Source of the DNA: Rhodospirillaceae bacterium
GTDB lineage: Bacteria > Pseudomonadota > Alphaproteobacteria > Thalassobaculales > Thalassobaculaceae
NCBI GenBank assembly: GCA_018401495.1
Contig: JAGYJX010000035.1
Span: 62,001 to 126,000, forward strand
DNA: 64,000 nucleotides
Direction: 5' to 3'
Shown piece by piece: positions 55,892 through 64,000 of this stretch. Numbering within the stretch: position 1 is the stretch's first letter; each line of letters begins with the position of its first letter. A model generated the notes under the pieces. The model worked only from the letters and a program-made list of their open reading frames with translations, made no database searches and had not been told where the DNA came from. The translations under genes and the position numbers were made by a program.

Positions 55892-56827
55892 ATGGCCCTT
55901 CATCCCCAGATCCAGCAGGCGCTCAAGGCCATGGCGGACGCCAGGCTGCCTGCCATCGAGAACCTGTCGCCGACCGAGGCGCGCGCGGTGTTCGACGCGA
56001 TGGCGAAGGCGCGCGGCGGAACCCCGGCGCCGACCGCCAGGAGCGAGGACCTGGCCGCCCCCGGGCCGGGCGGCGCCGTTCCGCTGCGCGTCTATTGGCC
56101 GAACGCCGAGGGCACGCGGCCCGCGGTGCTCTACTTCCACGGCGGCGGCCATGTCCTCGGCAATCTCGACACCCACGACGTGATCGCCCGCAACCTGTGC
56201 GCCGGGTCCGAGGCGGTGGTGGTGTCGGTCGACTACCGCATGGGGCCGGAGCACCGCTTCCCGGCTGCGGTCGACGACTCCTGGGCCGCCTACCGGTGGC
56301 TGGTGGCCAACGCGGCCGATCTCGGCGTCGACCCGGCGCGGATCGCGGTCTGCGGCGACAGCGCCGGCGGCAACCTGGCGGCGGTGGTGGCGCTCCAGGC
56401 GCGCGACGCCGGCGACACCGCGATCCGGATGCAGGCGCTGATCTACCCGGTCGCCGACTACGGTCTGGTCGGCGACAGCTACACCCGCTACGCGACCGGT
56501 CACGGCGTGCTGACGGCGGCGGCGATGGAGTGGTTCCGCCGGTACTATCTCGCCGCACCGAGCGATGCCGACGACTGGCGCGCGTCGCCGATCAAGGCCG
56601 CCAGCCTGTCCGGGCTGCCCGCCACGGTAATCGTCACCGCCGAGTGCGACGTGCTGCGCGACGACGGCGTTCGCCTCGCCCAGGCCCTGCGCGATGCCGG
56701 CGTCGCGGTCGACTACAAGGAGTTCGCGGGGATGATCCACGGCTTCTTCGGGATGACCCCGGCCGTCGACGACGCGGTCAACGCCCAGCGCCACATCGCC
56801 GACGCGCTGCGACGGGCGTTGGCCTGA
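55892..56827 (+). CDS. alpha/beta hydrolase of the hormone-sensitive-lipase family
   Basis: A 311-residue esterase. It has HGGG oxyanion residues at 83-86, nucleophile S157 in GDSAGG, acid in TAECDVLRDDG (about 253) and His in GMIHGFFGM (about 283). Start ATG 55892 with CCGGAGA upstream. It would hydrolyse the ester or lactone made by the Baeyer-Villiger monooxygenase. Divergent from the dehydrogenase and convergent with the MmgE/PrpD gene, 6 bp apart. Confidence 0.92.
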   Translation: MALHPQIQQALKAMADARLPAIENLSPTEARAVFDAMAKARGGTPAPTARSEDLAAPGPGGAVPLRVYWPNAEGTRPAVLYFHGGGHVLGNLDTHDVIARNLCAGSEAVVVSVDYRMGPEHRFPAAVDDSWAAYRWLVANAADLGVDPARIAVCGDSAGGNLAAVVALQARDAGDTAIRMQALIYPVADYGLVGDSYTRYATGHGVLTAAAMEWFRRYYLAAPSDADDWRASPIKAASLSGLPATVIVTAECDVLRDDGVRLAQALRDAGVAVDYKEFAGMIHGFFGMTPAVDDAVNAQRHIADALRRALA

Positions 56828-56833
56828 CCCGGC

Positions 56834-58251
56834 CTACTTGCCCGCCAGCGCGCCGGTCAGCCGGCCCAGCCAGCCGTCGATGGAAGCCGCCTCGGCGATC
56901 GACCGCCCCTCGTCGAACAGCCCTTCCAGGGTCGCCGCCGCGAGCCCGGGGCGGGAACGCCGCAGGCAGTCGGCCCATTTGGCGCGAAGCTGGGCCTCGG
57001 TCAGGGGATCCTGCCGCGATCCCGGCGACGCCACGACGGTCCGCGAAAGCTCGCCGCCGGCGGCGAGCGACAGGGTGACGGTGACCGGGGCCGCCCCCAC
57101 CTCGGCGCCCTGCTTCGGCGCCGAGGCGTCCTCGACGACCGTGACGTCCGGCAGCCGGGACTGGATCTCCGGACGCTGCACCGCCGCGTCGGTGAAGCTC
57201 ATCAGGTCGATCCGGCCGTCCGCGAGGCCCGCGACGACGGCATAGGGGGCGCTGAACAAGGCGCTCAAGCCGGATGTCGGCCGCGGGTGGATCAGCGGCT
57301 TGGTGGCGCCGTTCGGCATCCGGACCAGCGCCGACCCGAGATCGCCGAGGGTGATGCCGGCTTCTTTGCGCAAGGACAGCGTGGCTTCGATGATCTTGTG
57401 GAGCATGTAGCAGCACGGGTAGCGCTTCTGCTCGAAACCGGGCTCGGCGATGGCGAACGGCTGCCCCAGCTCCAGCCCTTCCGGCCAGGACCCTGACCTC
57501 GCCCCCCGAGAACGCGTGCAGGTAGCCCTCGCCCTCGAACGCCTCGGCGGCGCCCTCGAGCCCGGCGGCCGCCAGCCGGGCCGCCTTCTGGCCGTTCGCC
57601 GCCGCGATGCCGACGTGCAGCGGCTTCACCGTCGAGCCGAAATTCGCGCGCAGCCCCGACGCCAGGCTGGCGGCGATGGCGAGGGCGTGGGCGGTTCGAC
57701 GGGCGTCGAGGCCGAGCAGCCGGGAGCAGGCGGCGGCGGCGCCGACCGAGCCGAGGGTCGCGGTGGCGTGGAAGCCGAGCGCGTAGTGGCGGAACCCCAT
57801 CGCCTGGCCGAGCCGGATCAGCACCTCGGTGCCGACCGCGAACGCGTCGAGCAGATCCTGGCCCGTGGTCCGGTCGCGGCGCGCGGTCGCCAGCAGCGCC
57901 GACAGGATCGGCGCGCTCGGGTGGCACATCGCCAGCGTGCTGACGTCGTCGTAGTCGAGCACGTGGCTGGCCATGCCGATCAGCAGCGCCGCGTCGTCGC
58001 CGCGATAGCAGCGGCCGTCCCAGAACGACGGGATCGCCGACGCGCCGTCGTGTTGCTCGAGCGCCGCCATCAGCGCACGCACGCCCGGCTCGGCGCCACC
58101 GGCCAGCGTCACCGCCAGCGTGTCCAGGACGATCGGGATGGCGGCGCGGCGAACGTCGGCGCCGACCGAGGCGCCGACCGCGAACCGGGCCAGCCTTTCG
58201 GTCGCCGTCGAGATGGTCGCGGCGGGGGAGCGCTGCTGAAGTGGCCGACAT
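56834..58251 (-). CDS. MmgE/PrpD-family protein (two frameshifts)
   Basis: About 471 residues after removing inserted bases near 58226 (C-run) and 57490. ATG 58251 follows GGAGG. Family pattern: VLDTLAVTLAGG, SHVLDYDDV, GFHATATLGSVGAAAA, GLRANFGSTVKPLHVGIAA and YPCCYMLHKIIEA. MmgE/PrpD includes 2-methylcitrate dehydratase and aconitate-like dehydratases/decarboxylases. Divergent from the gntR gene across a GTTCGAAC palindrome. Confidence 0.85.
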
Positions 58252-58305
58252 GCTTGCCTCCGATGCGTGAGTAGGACCGCGGCGCTGCGGCCGCGCGCAG
58301 TATTC

Positions 58306-58313
58306 GTTCGAAC
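58306..58313. promoter_or_regulatory. operator candidate GTTCGAAC (site 2)
   Basis: ATTCGTTCGAACTAAA, with the same perfect 8-bp core and similar A/T flanks as 55756-55763, lies between the divergent mmgE/prpD and gntR genes. Likely the autoregulatory site. Confidence 0.6.
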
Positions 58314-58411
58314 TAAACTACCAGCAATGCCGCCGGCAGGCACGCTCGCCTTTGCGCCAAGGGCTCAACGCACTATTCTGCCTCCTTTGATTCGCCTGGG
58401 TATCGGACCTT

Positions 58412-59149
58412 ATGAACGAAACGGCTTCTGCGTCGGCGCGGCACGGCGATCTCGCGGCCCTGCTGACCGACGAGATCGGTGCCGGTCGGTTCCCAGTCGG
58501 CGGGCGCTTTCCGACCGAAGTGGAACTGCAGGAACGCTTCGGCGTCGGCCGGCACACGGTTCGGGAGGCACTCAAGCTGCTGGCCGAGCAAGGCATGCTG
58601 GGCAGGCGGCGCAAGACCGGTACCATCGTCCTCGCCGACCGTCCTGTGGCGCCCTACGTCCACAGCCTGCGCGACCTCAGGGGGCTCCTCGATTTCGCGC
58701 AGAACACCCGGCTGGAGATCCGCCACGAGGGCTTTGCCTCGATCGCCGACGGCACCGTCGGCGGCTTCACCGAACTGCTCGGCAAGCGCTGGTTCCGGAT
58801 CGCCGGTGTCCGCTCCACCCGGGCCGACGGCAAGCCGCTGTGCTGGTCCGAGGTCCTGATCCCCGAGGCGTTCACGCCCGACCGCGCGGCGATCCACCGC
58901 GGCAGCGAGGCGATCTACGAGGTCGTCATGGCCCACAACAACCTGCGGCTCGACTATGTCGAGCAGGAGGTCTCGGCGACCGACCTGCCCCGCCAGCACG
59001 CCGACCTGCTGCACGCCGAGGCGGAGAGCGCCGCCCTGATGGTCAGCCGCCGCTACGTCGCGCACACCGGCGCCACCTTCGAGATCTCGCAGAACCTTTA
59101 CCCGGCGAGCCGTTATTCGGTGCGGAGCGTGATCCGCCAGCGCGTCTAG
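58412..59149 (+). CDS. GntR-family regulator (HutC/UTRA subfamily)
   Basis: A 245-residue protein. N-terminal winged helix: RFPVGGRFPTEVELQERFGV then RHTVREALKLLAEQGMLGRR. The C-terminal UTRA ligand domain ends EISQNLYPASRYSV. It probably represses the divergent MmgE/PrpD gene and, through the matching palindrome at 55756, the dehydrogenase/monooxygenase and esterase genes. The effector is likely a pathway intermediate. Confidence 0.9.
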   Translation: MNETASASARHGDLAALLTDEIGAGRFPVGGRFPTEVELQERFGVGRHTVREALKLLAEQGMLGRRRKTGTIVLADRPVAPYVHSLRDLRGLLDFAQNTRLEIRHEGFASIADGTVGGFTELLGKRWFRIAGVRSTRADGKPLCWSEVLIPEAFTPDRAAIHRGSEAIYEVVMAHNNLRLDYVEQEVSATDLPRQHADLLHAEAESAALMVSRRYVAHTGATFEISQNLYPASRYSVRSVIRQRV

Positions 59150-59249
59150 CGACACCCTGGCGCGCTGTTTGGGCTTGCGGCAACCCCGGCCGTCGACGCT
59201 TGATTGCGGGGCCGGGCCCAGCGCCCCGGCCCCGCCGAAGGAGCCCGCG

Positions 59250-60548
59250 ATGAACGACGCCGCCACCCGCGCCAACGATACCTTCTGGATCCGCGCCAAC
59301 CGCCACCTGCTGCGCTACGGCGGCGACTTCGTGCCGTTCGTGCCGGAGCGCGCCGAGGGCGTGTTCCTGTACGACGCCAACGGCCGCCGGGTGCTCGACT
59401 TCACCTCCGGGCAGATGAGCGCGATCCTCGGTCACTGCCACCCGGAAATCGTGGCGACGGTGCGCGACACCGTCGGCCGTCTCGACCACCTGTTCTCGTC
59501 GATGGCGTCGGCCCCGGTGGTCGACCTCGCCGAGGCGCTGGCCGGCCTGGTCCCGTCGCTGCCGAAGGTGGTGCTGCTGTCGACCGGCGGCGAGGCCAAC
59601 GAGGCGGCGATCCGGCTCGCCAAGCTGGTGACCGGCAAATGGGAGATCGTCGGCTTCACCCAGTCCTGGCACGGCATGACCGGGGCGGCGGCGGCGTCGA
59701 CCTATAAGGCCGGCCGGCGCGGCGTCGGCCCGCTGATGCCGGGCGCCTTCGGTATCCCGGCGCCGAACGCCTACCGGCCGCGGTTCCAGGGCGTCGACTG
59801 GCGCCAGGAGCTGGATGATTCCTTCGACCTGCTGGACCGGCAGTGCACCGGCAACCTCGCCGCCTTCATCGCCGAGCCGATCCTGAGCAGCGGCGGTGTC
59901 CTCGACCTGCCGCCGGGCTACCTGAACGCCCTGCAGGCGCATTGCCGGGCGCGCGGCATGCTGCTGATCCTCGACGAGGCGCAGACCGGCATCGGCCGCA
60001 CCGGCAAGATGTTCGCCTTCGAGCGCGACGGCGTGGTCCCCGATATCCTCACGCTGTCCAAGACCCTCGGCGCCGGCCTGCCGCTGTCGGCGGTGATGAC
60101 CACGACCGAGATCGCCGACGAGGCCGAGGCCCGCGACTTCCTGTTCTACACGACCCATGTGAACGACCCGCTGCCGGCCGCCGTCGGGCTGAAGGTGCTG
60201 GAGGTGGTGCAGCGCGACCGCCTGGCCGACCGGGCGATGACCTCGGGGGCGCGGCTCGAGGCCGGGCTGCGCGGGCTGCAGCAACGCCACCCGTGCGTCG
60301 GCGACATTCGCGGCCGCGGGCTGCTGCTCGGCCTGGAGTTCGCGGACACCGACCGCATGGCCGCGTCGGCGATCTCCGACGCGGTGACGGACGTCGCCCT
60401 GGAACTCGGGCTGTCGGCCAACATCGTGCGCGCCGGCAGCTCCGGCGGCACCATGCGGATCGCCCCGTCGCTGACCGTGACCGACGCCGAGATCGACCTC
60501 GGCGTCGAGTTGCTGGACGCGGCGATCGCACGGGTGGTCCCGGCGTGA
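59250..60548 (+). CDS. class III (PLP) aminotransferase / dialkylglycine decarboxylase-like
   Basis: A 432-residue PLP enzyme. Motifs: LSTGGEANEAAIRLAK (phosphate site), SWHGMTGAA, LILDEAQTGIGRTG (Asp to pyridine N) and the Schiff-base lysine in LTLSKTLGAGLPLS. It starts at ATG 59250 behind GAAGGAG. The overall pattern resembles 2,2-dialkylglycine decarboxylase and omega-aminotransferases; the amino donor is unknown. A strong hairpin follows the stop. Confidence 0.88.
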   Translation: MNDAATRANDTFWIRANRHLLRYGGDFVPFVPERAEGVFLYDANGRRVLDFTSGQMSAILGHCHPEIVATVRDTVGRLDHLFSSMASAPVVDLAEALAGLVPSLPKVVLLSTGGEANEAAIRLAKLVTGKWEIVGFTQSWHGMTGAAAASTYKAGRRGVGPLMPGAFGIPAPNAYRPRFQGVDWRQELDDSFDLLDRQCTGNLAAFIAEPILSSGGVLDLPPGYLNALQAHCRARGMLLILDEAQTGIGRTGKMFAFERDGVVPDILTLSKTLGAGLPLSAVMTTTEIADEAEARDFLFYTTHVNDPLPAAVGLKVLEVVQRDRLADRAMTSGARLEAGLRGLQQRHPCVGDIRGRGLLLGLEFADTDRMAASAISDAVTDVALELGLSANIVRAGSSGGTMRIAPSLTVTDAEIDLGVELLDAAIARVVPA

Positions 60549-60560
60549 TGATCTGCGACG

Positions 60561-60595
60561 AGGTGGCGCCCGATCACGCGGATCGGGCGCCACCT
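60561..60595. terminator. bidirectional terminator hairpin
   Basis: AGGTGGCGCCCGATC and GATCGGGCGCCACCT form a perfect 15-bp stem with a 5-nt loop, exactly between the convergent aminotransferase and ahpD stops. Confidence 0.85.
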
Positions 60596-60600
60596 TCCCG

Positions 60601-61140
60601 TCAGGCGGCGTTCTCGGCCATCGCCTCGCCGGCGAGGGTGCGGGCGGTGGCGTGCACGACGGCGGCGATGCGCACGGCGAGCTGGATCGCCGCCGGCTCG
60701 ACGCCGTGCTCGCGCAGCACCTTCTCGTGGCTGTCGATGCACATGCCGCAGCCGTTGATCGCCGAGACCGCGATGCTCCACAGCTCGAAATCCGCCTTGT
60801 CGACGCCGGGGTTGGCGATGGCGTTCATGCGCAACCGCGCCGGCATGGTCTTGTAGTCGCCGGCCGAGGCCAGGTGCACGAAGCGGTAGTAGATGTTGTT
60901 CATGCCCATCAGGGCGGCGGCGGTCTTGGCGGCGTCGTAGGCCGCCGGCTCCAGCTTCTGGCGGGCCTCGGCCGCGACCGCCTCGATCACCGCCGGAACG
61001 CCGGTGGCGAGCGCCGAGGCGAGCCAGGTGCCCCAGGCCTGCTGCTGGGTCATCGCGGTCTCGCGCTCCAGCGACGACAGGTTCAACTTGAGGTCCTTGG
61101 CGTAGGCCGGCAGGGCCTCCTTGAGCGCTTCGAGCGCCAT
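60601..61140 (-). CDS. ahpD: alkyl hydroperoxide reductase AhpD
   Basis: A 179-residue AhpD/carboxymuconolactone decarboxylase-family protein with the CxxC redox pair C131/C134 and H138 in NGCGMCIDSHE. AhpD reduces the peroxiredoxin AhpC. The gene lies downstream of ahpC on the same strand, separated by REP-like DNA, with oxyR on the other side. Cytoplasmic peroxide defence. Confidence 0.93.
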   Translation of the reverse strand: MALEALKEALPAYAKDLKLNLSSLERETAMTQQQAWGTWLASALATGVPAVIEAVAAEARQKLEPAAYDAAKTAAALMGMNNIYYRFVHLASAGDYKTMPARLRMNAIANPGVDKADFELWSIAVSAINGCGMCIDSHEKVLREHGVEPAAIQLAVRIAAVVHATARTLAGEAMAENAA

Positions 61141-61189
61141 GGTCGTGTCTCCTTGAGGCAGGGGGTATCGTGTCGGGCTGAAAGGCCCG

Positions 61190-61440
61190 TCGTGCCGTGG
61201 GTTCCGGCTCTCCGCGACTGCGTCGCTGCGGCCGGAATGACGACCAGACAACGTTAGCGGCCCTCAGCTCGGCTCAGTCCGAAGTCAGTGCTACGCGAGC
61301 TGCGCATCTGGCTCCACCCGTCGTCATCCGCGGACGGACGGCGCCACGCGCAGCGCGATCCGGACCCGATCCGCCGGTGGCGGTCCGGTCCGGATGACGA
61401 CCGAGAGCCGGCTCGCTGACTTGATGACGACGGGAGAGAG
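61190..61440. repeat. REP-like repeats between ahpD and ahpC
   Basis: The gene-free 61141-61471 holds GGTTCCGGCTCTCCGCGACT ... GGCCGGAATGACGAC and, inverted, CGTCATCCGCGGACGGACGG ... GGTCCGGATGACGACC. These are opposed ends of the same REP-like family; GATGACGACG recurs twice more before ahpC. Confidence 0.6.
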
Positions 61441-61471
61441 GCCGCTCACGTGATGACGACGTGCGGGGCGC

Positions 61472-62011
61472 TCAGGCGGCCTGCAGGGTCTCGTCGCCCT
61501 TCTTCCAGTTGCACGGGCACAGCTCGTCGGTCTGCAGGGCGTCGAGGACGCGCAGCACCTCGTCCGGGCTGCGGCCGACCGACAGGTCGTTGACCGCGGC
61601 GTAGCGGATGATGCCCTCGGGATCGACGATGAAGGTGGCGCGGAGCGCGACGCCCTCGGCGTCGTCCAGCACGCCGCAGGCCACCGACAGCTCCTTCTTG
61701 ATGTCGGCCAGCCACGGGTAGGCGACCTTCGCCAGGTCGGAGCGGCTCTGCCGCCAGGCGAGGTGGACGAACTCGCTGTCGGTCGACACGCCGATGAGCT
61801 GGGCGTCGCGGTCGTCGAACTCGCCGTTCAGGTTGTCGAAGCCGACGATCTCGGTCGGGCACACGAAGGTGAAGTCCTTCGGCCAGAACACGTACACGCC
61901 CCACTTGCCGCCGAGCGAGCCGTTGCTCAGCTCGTGGAAGGTCTCCGGCGTGGTGCGGGCGTCGACGGCCTTGAGGGCGTAAGCGGGGAAGCGGTCACCG
62001 ACCTTCAGCAT
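61472..62011 (-). CDS. ahpC: peroxiredoxin AhpC
   Basis: A 179-residue 2-Cys peroxiredoxin. Peroxidatic C51 in FTFVCPTE and C-terminal C165/C167 in DELCPCNWKKG. The closely spaced C-terminal pair is the arrangement of AhpD-dependent (mycobacterial-type) AhpC, which fits the ahpD neighbour. It reduces H2O2 and organic peroxides. Divergent from oxyR over 104 bp. Confidence 0.95.
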   Translation of the reverse strand: MLKVGDRFPAYALKAVDARTTPETFHELSNGSLGGKWGVYVFWPKDFTFVCPTEIVGFDNLNGEFDDRDAQLIGVSTDSEFVHLAWRQSRSDLAKVAYPWLADIKKELSVACGVLDDAEGVALRATFIVDPEGIIRYAAVNDLSVGRSPDEVLRVLDALQTDELCPCNWKKGDETLQAA

Positions 62012-62100
62012 GGGTACGTCTCCTGGACGGGGTGGAACAATCTCTGGGGCTGAGATAGGGGAGCGCGACAGGCGGATAAAATTGATTTTCCCGCACCGCA

Positions 62101-62119
62101 CCATAGGATCGCTCTATGG
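62101..62119. promoter_or_regulatory. OxyR box overlapping the oxyR start codon
   Basis: ATAG-N7-CTAT at 62103-62117, within the longer inverted repeat CCATAG ... CTATGG, matches the OxyR half-site consensus. It includes the A and T of the oxyR ATG at 62116, so bound OxyR should limit its own expression. Another ATAG lies at 62055-62058. Confidence 0.65.
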
Positions 62120-63021
62120 CCCACACACCGACGCTCCGGCATCTGCGCTACTTCGTGACCGCCTACGATTCCGGGCATTTCGGGCGCGCGGCCGAAGCCT
62201 GCCACGTCACCCAGCCGACGCTGTCGGCGGGGGTCAAGCAGATGGAGGACCTGCTCGGCGTCACGCTGTTCGAGCGCGGCCCGACCGGGGTGCTGCCGAC
62301 CTCGGCGGCGCGCGCCATCGAGGGCCGGGCCCGCACGGTGCTGCGCGAGGCCGAGGATCTGTCGGTGGCGGCGCGACGGCACGCCGACCCGCTGGCCGGC
62401 CCGGTGCGGCTGGCCGGGATCCCGACCATCCTGCCCTACGTCCTGCCGACCATCCTGCCGGAGCTGAGGCGGCGCTTTCCCGACCTCGAGCTGCGCCTGG
62501 AGGAGCGCCAGACCGAGGAGGTGCTGGACCGCCTGGCGCGCGGCGTCGCCGACATCGGGCTGATCGCCCTGCCCTACCCGCTCGACGGCATGATCTCGGA
62601 ATCGCTGCTCGACGACCCGCTGGTGCTGGCCTGCCGGCGCGACCACCCGCTGGCCGCCCAGGACCGGATCGCCGTCGGCGATCTGCGCCGCGACGACCTG
62701 CTGCTGCTGGAGGACGGTCACTGCCTGCGCAGCCACGCGCTCGCCGCCTGCAGCCTCGCCGACCGCCGCCGCGGCGAGGATATCGTCGGCACCAGCCTCG
62801 CCACCCTGGTGCAGATGGTCGCCGGCGGGCTCGGCGTGACCCTGCTGCCGACCATCGCGGTCGCCCGCGAGTTCGTCGTCGCCGACGACCTCGCGATGAT
62901 CCCGCTGGCCGACGACGCGCCGAGCCGGCGGCTGGCGCTGATCTGCCGGACCGGCTACCCGGCGATGGCCGGCTTCACGGCCCTTGCCGAGGCGATGCGC
63001 GGCGTGCTGAGGACGGCGTGA
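62116..63021 (+). CDS. oxyR: LysR-family peroxide regulator OxyR
   Basis: A 301-residue LysR-type regulator: helix-turn-helix FGRAAEACHVTQPTLSAGVK, and redox cysteines C203 and C212 in GHCLRSHALAACSL, spaced nine residues as in E. coli C199/C208. It senses H2O2 through that disulfide and activates the divergent ahpC-ahpD genes. Confidence 0.94.
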   Translation: MAHTPTLRHLRYFVTAYDSGHFGRAAEACHVTQPTLSAGVKQMEDLLGVTLFERGPTGVLPTSAARAIEGRARTVLREAEDLSVAARRHADPLAGPVRLAGIPTILPYVLPTILPELRRRFPDLELRLEERQTEEVLDRLARGVADIGLIALPYPLDGMISESLLDDPLVLACRRDHPLAAQDRIAVGDLRRDDLLLLEDGHCLRSHALAACSLADRRRGEDIVGTSLATLVQMVAGGLGVTLLPTIAVAREFVVADDLAMIPLADDAPSRRLALICRTGYPAMAGFTALAEAMRGVLRTA

Positions 63022-63080
63022 CGCCGCGCCATGCAGCCGGCTTTCGGAACTCGGGGCCGGGACGCGCGGTTGAAAAATTC

Positions 63081-63106
63081 TGAATCATGGTTCATGGTTC
63101 ATTTAA
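63081..63106. promoter_or_regulatory. operator-like repeats upstream of the second BVMO
   Basis: GAATCATGGTTC is a near palindrome, and CATGGTTCATGGTTCAT repeats CATGGTT directly, 26-50 bp before the monooxygenase start in unusually A/T-rich DNA. No resemblance to GTTCGAAC. Confidence 0.4.
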
Positions 63107-63131
63107 TCTCAGAGATGGAGCCTGCCGCGCC

Positions 63132-64000
63132 ATGACCGCCGCCCCGCACCTCGACGCCGTGATCATCGGCGCCGGCTTCTCCGGCCTGTACCAACTGCAT
63201 TGCCTGCGCGACCGGCTCGGCCTGTCGGCGCTGGTGCTGGAGGCCGGCGACGGCGTCGGCGGCACCTGGTACTGGAACCGCTATCCCGGCGCCCGCTGCG
63301 ATTCCGAGAGCCATTCCTACTGCTACACCTTCTCCAAGGAGCTGCTGGAGGAGTGGGAGTGGACGGAGCGCTATCCCGAGCAGCCCGAGATCATGCGCTA
63401 CCTGAACCACGTCGCCGACCGCTTCGATTTGAAGCGCGACATCCGCTTCGGCACCCGGGTGACGGCGGCGCGCTTCGACGAGGCGGCGAACCGCTGGACC
63501 GTCGAGACCGAGGCCGGCGAGCGCCTGACCGCCACCTACCTGATCACCGCCGTCGGCTGCCTGTCCTCGGCGAACGTCCCCCGGATTCCGGGCATCGAGA
63601 GCTTCGCGGGCGAGTGGTACCACACCGGCCAGTGGCCGCACGGCGGCGTCGACTTCACCGGCAAGCGCGTCGGCCAGATCGGCACCGGCTCGACCGGCAT
63701 CCAGGCGGTGCCGGTGATCGCCCGCCAGGCCAAGCACCTCACCGTGTTCCAGCGCACCGCCAACTACAGCATCCCGGCCCACAACGCCCCGCTGACGCCG
63801 GAGTTCAAGCGCTGGGTGAAGGAAAACCACCCGGAGGTGCGCCGGGTGATGCACTCGACCCCGAACGGCCACCCCTTCGTGATCGAGGACCGCTCGGCCC
63901 ACGACGTCGGCGCCGACGAGCGCGAGGCGATCTACGAGGCGGCCTGGGCCAAGGGCGGGCTGCAGTTCCGCGCGGCGTTCCGCGACCTGCTGGTCGACAA
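63132..64000 (+). CDS. Baeyer-Villiger monooxygenase, copy 2 (5' part)
   Basis: The first 289 residues of a flavin monooxygenase cut by the window end. It has GAGFSG (13-18), GGTWYWNRYPGARCD (43-57) and the BVMO fingerprint FAGEWYHTGQWP (158-169), followed by the NADPH motif GTGSTG. It resembles copy 1 at 52973 but is clearly a separate paralogue, with its own upstream repeats. Likely oxidises a ketone to an ester. Confidence 0.92.
   Translation, partial: MTAAPHLDAVIIGAGFSGLYQLHCLRDRLGLSALVLEAGDGVGGTWYWNRYPGARCDSESHSYCYTFSKELLEEWEWTERYPEQPEIMRYLNHVADRFDLKRDIRFGTRVTAARFDEAANRWTVETEAGERLTATYLITAVGCLSSANVPRIPGIESFAGEWYHTGQWPHGGVDFTGKRVGQIGTGSTGIQAVPVIARQAKHLTVFQRTANYSIPAHNAPLTPEFKRWVKENHPEVRRVMHSTPNGHPFVIEDRSAHDVGADEREAIYEAAWAKGGLQFRAAFRDLLVD

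Noticed and set aside
1..64000. tRNA or rRNA genes
   Set aside because: No cloverleaf-like T-loop segment with CCA context and no rRNA-like conserved stretch was seen on reading either strand; a tRNAscan-type search would be decisive.

Overview
The window is a G+C-rich (about 70% by eye) bacterial chromosome segment. Gene content and protein style (Kor-type 2-oxoacid:ferredoxin oxidoreductase, TRAP and Dpp transporters, RutR, GTCATCCCGG-type extragenic palindromes) point to an alphaproteobacterium, perhaps Rhodospirillales; the rank below class is inference. Coding is dense on both strands. No rRNA, tRNA or CRISPR array was seen.

Layout. 1-2016: end of korA and complete korB. 2017-3900: REP-like repeats of about 181 bp, one of them split by an IS110-family (IS1111-type) insertion sequence. 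3911-6621: a small accessory islet of lower G+C (PD-(D/E)XK nuclease-like protein, STM3941-like membrane protein, two unknown proteins). 6789-11564: proline iminopeptidase-like hydrolase, isochorismatase-like hydrolase, an ECF sigma/anti-sigma/2OG-Fe(II) oxygenase operon and a STAS-like protein. 11673-16514: TetR with a membrane-protein operon, carbonic anhydrase, an agmatinase-type ureohydrolase, MarR. 16614-24679: MFS transporter, then a cell-envelope block (LpxL-type acyltransferase, MsbA, O-antigen-ligase-like protein, GT9 glycosyltransferase, tyrosine phosphatase, YrbL-like kinase). 24711-30958: AraC and DUF2000 proteins, a peptide-type ABC importer without ATPases, a PRC-barrel protein. 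30970-40443: GNAT, GST, an orphan CoxL-like molybdoenzyme subunit, a CYTH protein running into a repeat array, MlrC peptidase, DMT transporter, aldo/keto reductase, membrane protein. 40557-42709: histidine kinase and response regulator. 42602-50202: an eight-gene minus-strand operon (TRAP transporter, cysteine-free racemase homologue, two PuuE-like deacetylases/allantoinases, GNAT, M20 hydrolase). 50490-52861: MsrQ, Upp, RutR-like TetR. 52973-59149: a Baeyer-Villiger monooxygenase/alcohol dehydrogenase/esterase/MmgE-PrpD cluster with a GntR regulator and two matching GTTCGAAC palindromes. 59250-63021: class III aminotransferase and an ahpD/ahpC/oxyR module. 63132-end: start of a second Baeyer-Villiger monooxygenase.

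The two most interesting blocks are catabolic. The 42602-50202 operon looks like uptake plus breakdown of a ureide-, hydantoin- or N-acyl-type compound. The 52973-59149 cluster has the enzymes expected for ketone to lactone/ester to hydroxy acid, under a shared operator.

A caution applies throughout: at least 16 genes are broken by single-base indels, about 23 insertions and 6 deletions as judged by protein continuity and frame arithmetic, mostly beside G or C runs. This many in otherwise well conserved genes looks like consensus-sequence error rather than real pseudogenes. Such genes are entered below as one CDS with the breaks noted.
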